From positions 1 through 29,786 of the forward strand of contig CAYSAG010000024.1 of the NCBI GenBank assembly GCA_964428935.1: a stretch of 29,786 nt of DNA, in the 5' to 3' direction. This DNA comes from JAADHY01 sp964428935. Lineage in GTDB: Bacteria; Planctomycetota; Planctomycetia; Planctomycetales; Planctomycetaceae. Below the pieces are notes generated by a model that worked only from the letters and a program-made list of their open reading frames with translations, was not told the DNA's origin and made no database searches. Each line of letters starts with the position of its first letter. Within the stretch, counting starts at the first letter, position 1. Shown here one piece after another: positions 7,504-19,500 of this stretch. The position numbers were made by a program, and so were the translations under genes.

Positions 7504-10500
7504 ATGCTGCTGACATCGTGGATTCGTCGTGTCCAGCGGAAACTGCAACTGGCTCGCTTTCGCCGGGCTCGTCGACGTCAACGGCGGTTGCCTCTGTCGG
7601 TGGTGGAGTTCTTGGAGGACCGCACGTTGCTGTCGTCGCTGGTGATCGACACCTTCACGCCCGGGGTGGGGGTCCAGATCACCAACAACGACCTGGACAT
7701 CAACGGCGACGGCGTGGCCGACTTCGACACGGTGGTCATCGATTCGGTGGCCTTCAGCGGCGACGGCGGCCTGGGTGTGAACATCACCTTGAACGACCTC
7801 GCTTTCGACTCGCTGACCATCGATTCCCTGGACATCAGCGGCACGGGCGGCACGGGGGTCAACATCGATCTGACCAACGTGGCCATCGACTCGCTGGTCA
7901 TCGAGAACTCGTCGATCGTCAGCACGGTCGGTGGCGGCGTGTCGATCAACTTGCACGACAGCCAAATCGGTGACCTCACCGTCTTCAGCACGACGATCAA
8001 CGGCGGTTTCGGCGCCGGCCTGTCTCTCGACCTGACCAGCCAAACTCGCAACACCATCCTGGGCAAGCTGGACATTTCGCAGTCGACGATTGACGGCGTG
8101 GCGATCACCGCGACGGGCACGACGGGCACTGTCAACGACGCCGACAACACCAACCCGCTCCAAATCACCTCGTCCGGACACAACCTGGCCAACGACGACC
8201 CGAACTTCGAAGATCCGTTCGTGATCATTTCGGGCGTCGAGGGGAACCTGGCGGCGAACATCGGCGACTCGATCACCGTCCTCGACTCCAACACCTTCCA
8301 GTTGGACCACGTCGACGGGACGGCGGCCGGCACGTACACCAGCGGCGGAGCCTGGACCCTGCCGTCCATCATCCGCAACGCCAGCATTCGCGAAAACACC
8401 ATCAGCGGAAACTCGGGCGAAGACGGATTGGCCATTACGCTGGTCGATTCCCAGGCTCCCAATCTGGTCATCGAAGACAACGTTTCCATTCGCGGCATCA
8501 GCATCGACCTGACACGTTCGCCCATCGACGGGCTGAAAATTCAGAACAACGCCAACATCCAAGCGGACCAGCGGGATGGCATCGCCTTCACGCTGAACAA
8601 CTCGTCGTTGACCAACGCGGTCATTCAGAACAACACGATCAACGGCAACGGGACTTCCGGTGGTGGGGGCGTCAAGTTCGACGCAACCGACAGCAATCTG
8701 GACGTGCTCGTCAGCGGCAACACCATCGACAACACGATCGGCGACGGGATCGGCGTGACGACGACCGTCACGTCCGACTTCGTCAGCACAAACGGCGGTC
8801 CGCTGACGGTGGATTTGAGCCCGCTGGCGAACGAGGTGCAGCGCCTCGACCTGACGGGCCAGCCAACGGGCGGAACCTTCACCCTGACCTACGACGGTCA
8901 GACCACGGCCGCTCTTCCCTTCAACGCGCTGCCGTTCCAGGTCGAGCAAGCTCTGGAAGCCTTGCCGAACATCAACCCGGGTGACGTCAAGGTGACCGGC
9001 GGACCGCTGCCGGTTTCACCTATTTTCATCGAGTTCACCGGGGCACTGGGGCAGCAAGACGTGTCCACTTTGGTCGCTGCTTCGGCGCTGACCGGCGGTA
9101 CTTTCCCGGAAGCCACGGTGACGGTCGTGCGCGAGGGCAGCGCGGACAAGGAGGGCACGACGGGCGGAATCCGGTCCAATACGATCACGAACAACGACGG
9201 AGCGGGCGTGCGCATCGACCTGACGAACAACACGCGCTTGGACCTGACGCTGGCTTCGAACACGATCAACGCCAACGACGGAGGCGGATTCGCCGTGACC
9301 GCTGCCGACAGCACGCCGGTGCAGTCGGTCACGTTCGATTTGGTGGTGGGCGGCAGTGACCCATCGATGGGGAACCAGTTCGACCAGAACGGGACCAGCG
9401 CCTCGCCCGCTCCGGCCATCAGCATCACCATGCTCGACACCGCCCAAGGCGCCTTCAACATTCAGAACAACACGATCACCCGCACCCACGGCGACGCGAT
9501 CTTCATCGACCAGCGCGGGACGACGGTTGCGTTCGATGCCACGAATGTCTTGACCCGATCTTCGATTCAGAACAACGTCATTGGCTCGGACGGCGCTTCG
9601 ACACTGGTCGGCGATGTCTCTGCGACCACAAATCAGATCTTGATCGCCGACCCCAGCCGGTTCCCATCGACACCGGGCTTCGACATCCGCATCGACGGCG
9701 AACAGATGCGGGTGACGGCGATTTCGGGGAACACGTTTACGGTGACCCGCGGCACGGGAGGAACAGTGGCTGCGGCCCACACCGCGGGAGCACACGTCAT
9801 CCAGACCACGGGCGGACAAACGGACGGCGGCCGCGGTATTGCGGTGCGGACCACGGAGCGGTCGACGATTCAAGACCTGCACATTCGGAACAACGTCGTC
9901 GCGAACAACGCGGGAAATGGCATTGACTTCCTCAGAACGGACGATGCGGCAGTCGTCTCGGTGAATCCGCTGCCCGGTCAGCGACGTGCCGTCACGATCG
10001 CCGACAACGTGGTCGACAACAACGCCATCGGTATCTATGTGGATGGCCAGAACTCCAGCTCCGACATTCTGGACTTCCAAGCCATCGGCAATCAGATCAC
10101 GAACAACCGGAACGACGGCGTCCGGCTTTACGCCGAGGCCGACGCAAAGATGTTGTTCGACTTGGAGAAGAACGTCATCCAGTTCAACTCGGGCGACGGC
10201 GTGCAGCTTTCGACGAACGCGAACTTCCCAGCGGGCAGCTCCATCTCAACCGACAAGCGGCAGATCACCGGAACCTGGATCAAGAACGTCATTTCGGACA
10301 ACGGGGCCAACGGGATTCGGATTGACGGTCTGCACGGCCTGACCGACGAGGTGACGCAGATCACGATCCCCTTGGTGATCGGGCAGGAGGGAGTGGACCC
10401 GAGTGATGGCTTGAGTCGTGGCAACGTCATCGAACGGAACGCGCAGAATGGCATCTTGGTGACGCGTTCGAATGGCTACGGGTCCAACGTTGATCAAGTC

Positions 10501-13500
10501 ACTATTACGAACAACCAGATCAACTCGAATCAGCAGCAGGGTATCGAGTTTGACCTGGCATGGGAGTGGATGTCGGTCAAAGGGAACGCGTTGACCGGCA
10601 ACCAGGGCAAGGGGATTCGAGTCCACTCGCATGGGGCGTTCAAGGGGGCGATCCGGAACAACAATATTTCGTTGAACCAAAGCGATGGGATCGAAATCGC
10701 GGCGTACGACGGATTCAGCTACCGAACCGACATCGTCATCACGGGGAATTTCGTTGAGTCGAACGCGGCCCGCGGCATCGACGTGCTCAACTACTGGGAT
10801 GGCAACAGCTACATCATGATCGGAGACGGCACGGTCGAGGGGAAGAATACGATCGTGTCGAACGGGTGGGAGGGCGTCTACGTGGTCAACACGCCGGCAC
10901 CGACGCAGGTGCAGCAACAAGACGCGCCGTCCACGCAGCAGCTGGAAATGACGGCCAACCCCACCAACCGCAACCACCCGAACTTGGTGCTGATCGTCGA
11001 CACGAACGACATCCTGTCGAACGGGGGCCAGAGCAACTTCGTCGGCACCGGCTTCGTGCTGCGTGTTGGAACATCGTACTCCGACAGCCGCTACTACAGC
11101 GCCGGTCCCGGGTATTCGGAAGAGGGGGTGGGGACGGCCGCCGGGACGCCGTTCGCCAACGGCCGGGTGAACGCGAAGGTCACGAACAACGTCTTCTCGG
11201 GCAACTTCGGAGACGACGTGTTCATCGAGGCGTTTCGGGCGACCCAGGACCCGCCAACGACCGGCGGAAACTGGGACCCGAATGCCAATCCTCCGTTTCG
11301 AGTCAACTCGCCGTACTACGGCGACCCCCAGGCTCGGCTCAACTTGGTGTTTCAAGGCAACCGAGGAGACGGACTGAACGTCACGAACTTCGAAGAGGGG
11401 AACTCGGTCGGAGCCTACTACGACAACGCCGAGCAGAATTTCAAGTCGCGGATCGCCAACGGCCAAGCCGCTCCAAACCCCGACGGTCCGTTTGGCCGGA
11501 ACAGCGCCGATCGACGACGCAATGCGACCCGCGTGGCTGGACGAGGGCCGTACACGTACTACTACAGCAGCACCGGCTCCAGCGTATTCCCTCCGGCCGC
11601 CATCTCGTACAACTTCTCCGCACCGACTTCCGCTCCGAACTACCCGCCGCGGGTGCTCTCCGTTGCCAACGTCTATGGCGGCGACCCGGCTGACGCCGAC
11701 GGCGACGGGGTCACCGAAGTCGTCGTCACCGTGACCTCGGGCGTTCAGAGCATCATAGTGACCAACCCCGGAGCGGGTTACACGTCGCGGCCGAACGTGA
11801 CCATCGACCCGCCGGCCGACCCGAACGGGGTCCAAGCCACAGCGATCGCCATCATGGGCGACACAGACAACAACGGCCAAAACGACAACGTGGTAAGCAT
11901 CCTCATCACCAATCCGGGGAGCGGCTATACAAACGTGCCAAATATCACTATCGATCCCCCCACCGGCCAGAATCCCACTCAAGCCACCGCCGTCGCCCAA
12001 GCCGGCGGCCATGGCCTGACGGTGGGCGACGTGGTGGAAATCACCGGGGTCATCACGAATGAGCCCGGCATGGGCCTGACGGACATGAACCGGGCCAACG
12101 GGGTCTTCCGGGTTTCGGCCGTGATCGATCAGTTCAGTTTCGCTCTGGCGAACACCACCGATTGGATGAACGGCCAACCGATCGGGGCCTTCGATGCAGT
12201 CAATTCGAACGCGCAGATCGTCGTCACTCGCCAGGCGGTGCTTGGTGGACTGCCGTTCCTCTACCCAGGTGTCGGACCCAGCACATTCCGCGTGGCTCAA
12301 GGTTTCGACACCGTCGGCACGGGTCCGGGCGACGAGTTCCTCAGCGGTAATGATTTCCGGGACGTCGAAGGAATCGACTGGGGTGCGGTGTCGGGCTGGA
12401 ATACCGACACCGGCCAGCTGTTCAACGAATGGGACGTGTGGGCGCCGCTGGTCGATACCACGGACCCGTTCAACGAGTACACGAACAGCTTTCCGGTACC
12501 GCGTGTGGCGACGTTCCCCAGCGCATTCATCGATCCGGTGACGCCGGATCCGCGGAACGTCGAGGCGGGCGTGGTCACGATCAACTTCACCGAGAACGTC
12601 CAGGGCTTCGACATCAGCGACCTGTACCTCACGCGCGACGGCGTGCCGGTCGATTTGAGCGGCCTGACGGTGACTCAAATCACGCCCAAACAGTACACGG
12701 TCGACTTGAGCAGCGTGACGGGCACCGACGGGCATTACGTCCTGCGTTTGGACTCGACGCCGCCGGTCGCCGAGATTGTCCCGGTAACGCCCGACCCTCG
12801 AACGACGGCCGTTCGCAGCGTCATCGTGCGGTTCCGCGAAGACGTCACCGGTGTCACGATCGACGATTTCACGCTCCAGCGGGACGTCGGCTCGGGGACC
12901 GGCTTCGTAAACGTGCCGCTCGTCGACTCGCTCGGCAACCCGCTGCCGGTCTACCAGTTGTCGCCGTCCGAGTACGAGATCCCGCTTTGGATGCTTCCGG
13001 CCGGCAACAACACCGACATCGAGGGCACTTACGCGCTGACACTCACTGCCGCCGGCTCGGGCATCGTCGACACGGTGGGTCTGCCGCTGACGGTTGATGC
13101 GACCGAGACCTGGGTCCACCGCGACTCGGCACCGACCGTCCAGCTCATCCCCGACGACACGTTCCGAGACACCGAAGATGTGGTGGTGACGGTCCAGTTT
13201 TCGGAGGACGTGACGAACGTAGACGTGGGCGATTTCACGTTGACGCGCGACGTGGGCGGCGGTCCCGCGGTCGTGAACCTGGCCGGCGCCACGTTGACGG
13301 CCGTCAGCAGCTCGCTCTACACGCTCGACCTGACGCCCGTCATCACAGCCCTGCCGGTCCCGGACGGCACCTACCGTCTGACGCTCAACGCCGCCAGCTC
13401 CGGCATCGTCGACGTCGACCCCACTCCCACACCGCTCCAATTTGACGCGGTGACGGAATTTGTCATCGACACGACCGGCCCCGGCTTCACCGCACCGCGT

Positions 13501-16500
13501 CCGCATCTGGTCTCGGGCGTCGACATCGTCGACGTCACGCCGGACCCGCGCACCAACAATGCGGGGGTGGTCACGGTGACATTTGCCGAGCCGGTCTTCG
13601 GCGTCGACGTGGCCGACTTTAGCTTGACGCTGGACCGCGGGGACGGTCAGGGGCCACAGCCCGTCTCGCTGGCCGGTGCGACGCTGACGCAGGTCACCCC
13701 GCAGCAGTACGAGTTGGACTTGAGCGCGGTGACCACAGAGGATGGCACCTACACCCTCACGCTCAACCCACAAGGCAGCGGCATTGCGGCCATTCGGACC
13801 ACGCTGGCGGCCGACATCGACGCGACGACCACGACGATTCCCGTCGCCGACGTCAGTGGCTTCCCGGCCAACCCGGCGGCTCAGCCGTTCAACATTCTCA
13901 TCGACGACGAACTGATGCAGGTGACGGCGGTGAATGCCGGGACGAATACGTTGACGGTGGTCCGAGGCGTAAACGGAACGGCTGCCGCCGCGCACTCGGC
14001 GGGCACGAACGTCGGCGCGCCGTTGGTCGTCGGCGCATCCGACACCTGGGTCAAGGACGCGACGGCCCCCACGGCCGACATCGTCGACGTGACGCCCGAC
14101 CCGCGCATCGTGAACGCCGGCACGGTGCTGGTTCGCTTCTCCGAGCCGGTGACCGGGCTCGGGGCCGCAACCGGCAAGGCAATCGACGACTTCTCGCTCA
14201 CTCTCGACATCTTCGACGGCAACGGTCCGCAAGACGTCTCCGCGCTGCTGGCCAGCGTCGACGTCCAGCCCGTCAACGGTCAGAACATCGGCGGAGACAT
14301 CTACGCGACGGAATGGCTGCTGGACCTGAGCGGTGTGACGACCACGACCGGGCAGTACGTGCTGACGTTGAACAGCACCGGCAATGTGCACGACCAAGCC
14401 GGCAATCTCTTCGTGGCAGCGCCGGTGAGCGACACATTCCGCATCGTACCGCAGCCGCCGCTGGCTCAAGTGACCGACTCGTTCACGGGCGAGACGCTGC
14501 GCTTGGACGCGGTTGAGGAATTCACCATCGATTCGGTGCCTCCACAGGCCTTGCCGATCACGGTGACCAGCCCGCGCGGCACGGCGGTCGGCGTCTTGAC
14601 GATCAATTTCTCCGAAGACGTCACCGGCGTGGACCTGAGCGACTTCGTGCTGCGCCGCGACGGCGTCAACGTGCCGCTGACCGGTCTCCCCTTCACCCAA
14701 GTCTCGCCGTCCCAGTACACGATCGACTTGAACATTGTCACGGGCAAGCCGGGCAATTATCAGTTCTTCCTGAACGGAGCCACATCGCTCATCCGAGACC
14801 TGGCCGGTAACGCAATCCAAGCGGCCCTGATTCCGCTGGCGGCCTGGACCACCGACATCGTCGATCCCAGCGCGGACATCGTGGACGTCGCGCCCGACCC
14901 GCGAAACACCGACGCGGGCGTCGTCACCATCAACTTCACCAAGCCGGTCACGGGCGTCGACATCAGCGACTTCCAGCTGACACGCGATGGAGCGGTCGTG
15001 TTCGACAAGGACCATCCGTGGCCCGGTCTGGCGGTCGTGCAGGTCGCCCCGGACCAGTACAGCATCGACCTGAGCGCCGCCGGGCTGACAGACCTGCCGG
15101 GCACGTACGAGTTGAGGCTGGTGGCATTTGGCTCGGGGATTCAGGACGCCGCGGGCAACCCGCTGCAGGTCGACGCGGTCGACACGTGGGTCAACGACAA
15201 CACGCCGCCCACCGCCGACATCGTCGACATCTACCCGGATCCGCGCACCGACTCGGTCGGGCTGGTCAACATTCTGTTCGACGAGCCGGTGACGGGAGTT
15301 GACATCACGGACTTCACTTTGACTCGCGACGGTGCGCCCATCGACTTGGTGGCTGCGGGAGTGGCCGTCGCTCAAGAGACGCCATTCCGCTACACGATCG
15401 ACCTTTCGACGGTGACCACTTCGGACGGGAACTACGTGTTGACCTTGAACGCCGCCGGCTCGGGCATTGCCGACCTGGCGGGCAACGCTCTGGCGGCGGA
15501 CGCTCAGGACGTGTGGTTCCAAGGCGTCGACGTGGTCAATCCGGTGGCCGACATCGTCGACGTGACGCCCGATCCGATGCAAGGCGGAAACGCCGGTCTG
15601 GTGCAGATCAACTTTAGCGAAGACGTCAGCGGCGTGGACGTCTCGGACTTCACCCTGACCCGCGACGGCAACCCCATCGATCTGGTGGCCGCGGGTGTGA
15701 CCGTGACGAACCTGCCCGGTTCGGCTTCGCAGTACCAGATCGACCTGACGGCGGTGACGGGCGTCGACGGGCATTACGTCTTGACGTTGAACGCGGCCGG
15801 CTCGGGCATCGTCGACGCGTCGGGTAACCCGCTGGTGGCCGACGCGGTCGATGAATGGGATCGGGTGGCCCCAAGTCCACGGGTTTCCTCGTTCTCCCCG
15901 ATCACGCCGAACCCCCGCCTCCGCCCAGTCGGTCTGGTGACGGTCACGTTCAACGAAGGCGTGCAGGGGGTCGACGTGTCCGATTTCCGTTTGATGCGAG
16001 ACAACACGGCCATCTCGCTGACAGCCGTCCCCTTTACGCAGTTGTCCGACGACACGTACCAGCTGGACCTGACATCGGTCTCTCAGTTGCCCGGCGACTA
16101 CACGTTGACCCTGGTCGCGGAAGGGTCGGGAATCACGTCGCTCGCTACGGGCGACCCGCTGCTCAGCGATGCGTCCACCAGCTGGACCATGCTGCCGGGC
16201 ATTCAGGTCAACAGCACCGACGACAGCGTCGACGTCAACCCAGGCGACGGCATTGCGGCCGACGCGTTGGGACGCACGACGCTGCGAGCGGCCATTATGG
16301 AGGCCAATGCGCTGCCGGGCGACGACATCATCTACCTGCCGGCCGGCGTCTATCAGTTTTCGTTGGCCGGAGCCGGCGAGGACAGCGGTGCGACGGGCGA
16401 CCTGGACGTCCGCGATACCGCCGGTCGGGTGACGATCGTCGGTGAGGGAGCGGCGACGACCGTGATCGACGCGGCCGGCCTGGACCGCGTGTTCCATGTG

Positions 16501-19500
16501 TTGGGTGGAGCCTCTTTGGAGCTGCAGGGTGTGACGATTCGAGGCGGTGTCGTCACCGGCAGCAACGACGGCGGCGGCATCAACAATCTGGGCACCACCA
16601 CGCTGACCGACGTCGTGGTGACGGCGAACACTTCCGCGGATGACGGCGGCGGCATCAACAACGCCGGGCAGCTCACCCTGACCCGCACCACGGTCTCGGC
16701 GAACGTGGCCAGCCGCACCGGCGGCGGCATTCGCAACACGGGCCTGTTGACCATCGTCGACAGCACGATCGGCGGCTTCGACGACGGAATGGGCACCGAC
16801 ACCCGGAACGTGGCCGGCCAGAGTGGCGGCGGTCTGATCAACACGGCTGGCGGCACCGCGTTCCTCTACAACAGCACCTTCTCGGGCAACGTCGCCACGT
16901 TCGGCACGGGTGGTGCCGTGCAGGTCGATTCCGGGTCGGTCGAGGCCCGCAACACGACCATTGCTTTCAACTCGGCCTTCGGTGACGGCGGCGGCGTGAT
17001 GCGGAACGGCGGAACCGTCACTCTGGGCAACACCATCGTGGCGGACAACACCTCCAGCACCGGCGTGTCCGACTTCTCCGGTCCGTTCACGTCGCTCGGG
17101 AACAACTTGTTCGGCGACGCGACCGGGGCCAGCGGCTTCGTCGGTTCGGACCTGCTGAACGTCAACCCGCAACTGGAACCGTTGGCCGACAACGGCGGTC
17201 CGACATTGACGCACGCTCTGGCCGCCACCAGCCCGGCCGTCGACGCCGGCAACAACGCGCTGATCCCGAACGCCACCGACCACGACCAGCGCGGGTCCAC
17301 GCGCATCCTGGACGGCCCGGACGCCAACACCACGGCCACGGTCGACATCGGCGCATTCGAGTTCGGCGGGTTCTTCGTCAACGTGACCGGCGACCTGCCG
17401 GACGCCACGCCGTTGGGCGACGGAGTGGTCGACGTGGACCTGGCCACGCCCGGAAACCAGATCAGCCTGCGGGCGGCCATTCAGGAAGCGAACGCTTTGG
17501 CCGGCGACAACACGATCGTGCTGCCTTCGGGTAACTACGTGCTCACCCGCGACTCGGCTCAGGCCGGGCGGCCGTCGGCCGACATCATCGACGTCACACC
17601 GGATCCGCGCACAACCGAGGTCGGCGTCGTCACGATTCAGTTCTCCGAGGAAGTCACCGGCTTCGACCTGGCCGATCTGTCGCTCACCCGCGACACGGGC
17701 TCCGGCCCGACGCCCGTTTCGCTGACCGGCCTGACGCTGACGCAGGTCGGCCCGACCGAGTACACCATCGACCTGTCGACCGTCACCACGGCCGACGGGC
17801 ACTACGTGCTCACGCTGAACGCGGCCGGCTCGGGTATCACCGACCTGGACGGCAACCCGTTGCTCGGGGACGCCGTCGAAGCTTGGACCAAGGGCACCGA
17901 CACGTTTGCCCCCACGGCCGACATCGTCGACGTCATTCCAGACCCGCGGGTGACCGAAGTGGGGCTGGTGACGATCGTTTTCGACGAAGACGTGACGGGT
18001 GTCGACGCAGCCGACTTCACGCTGACACTCGACCGAGGCGTCGGCGGACCGCAGGTGATCGACATCAGCACCGCAGCACTCACTCAAGTCACGCCCAGCC
18101 AGTACACACTAGATCTGTCGCCGTTCACGCTTCAAGACGGAACCTACACGCTGACGTTGAACGCGGCCGGCTCGGGCATCCAGGACGCCGCGGGCAATGC
18201 GCTGGCGGCGGACGCTTCCGACTCGTGGGTCAAGGGCGAGGACCTGGCCGACATCGGTGACTTGGACGTCTACGACACGACGGGCGTGCTCAACCTGATC
18301 GGAGCCGGTGCGGGGGCGAGCGTGATTGACGCGGGCGGCGCCGGCGGCCTGATGGACCGGGTGTTCGATGTGCGTCCGGGAGCCGTGTTCAACTTGAGCG
18401 GCGTGACGGTTCAAGGTGGTCACATCGTCGGGCCGGAAGACGGCGGCGGCATCCGGAACCAAGGAACGCTGACCATCACCGACAGCGAGCTGGTGAACAA
18501 CACGACGCCGGCACGCGGCGGCGGTCTGTTCAGCAACTCGGTCGTCACCGTCACCGGGACCACGTTCGCCGGCAACACGGCCGACTTCGGCGGAGCCGTG
18601 TTCAACGACCAGAACGGCGTGGTCGACGTCAGCATCTCGCAGTTCGACGGAAACACGGCGGCGACCGACGGTGGGGCCATCTACAACGACCGAAACAGCA
18701 CGATCTCGATCCTCAACTCGCATGTGGTCAACAATACCGCGGGACGCGACGGCGCGGGTCTGTACCTGAACGACGTCTCGAGCGCGACCGTCAACAACAC
18801 GCTGCTCGGCCAGAACGCCGCGACGCGTTACGGTGGTGGCATTTTTGTCGAGCAGGCCACCACGGTGTCGGTGGTCAACAGCTCGCTGACGGCCAACACG
18901 GCGGTCGACGGCGCCGGCCTGTACAACGAGGACAGCACGCTGACCGTCACCGGCTCGGCCTTCTCGGCCAACCGAGCTTCCGGGGACGGTGCCGGCGCGT
19001 TCGTGACGGCCAACGGCACCGCGACGTTTACGGACGTCACGTTCAGCGGCAACCTGGCCGACGGGCGAGGCGGTGCGGTCCTGAGCACGGGCGTGACGAC
19101 GCTGGCCGACTCGCAGGTCGTCACCAACCAGGCCGGCACGCACGGCGGTGGCGTGGCGGCCGCCCGACAGTTGACGTTGACCAACACCGTCGTCTCGGGC
19201 AACCAGGCCGTCCAGGACGGCGGTGGCGTGTACGTCTTCGACGGCGGCTCGGTCACGATCAGCGAAAGCTCGGTGACGGAGAATTCGGCCGGCCGCGACG
19301 GCGGTGGCCTCTTCACCACGGACACGGTCGCGGGAACGATCGACCGCTCCACGATTGCCGACAACACGGCCGGTAACGACGGCGGCGGACTCGTGCACCG
19401 CGGCGTCGGCAACTTGTCGGTGACCGCCAGCACCATTTCTGGCAACACGGCCGGGCAGAACGGCGGTGGCCTGGTCAGCGGCGGACCGATCACGGCGCTG

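Noticed and set aside
10246..18087. A very long open frame on the minus strand, opposite the giant gene (2613 codons)
   Set aside because: Its translation is Val/Arg/Asp/His-rich without domains and mirrors the codon bias of the plus-strand repeats. The plus strand has clear domain content, so this is an antisense shadow.
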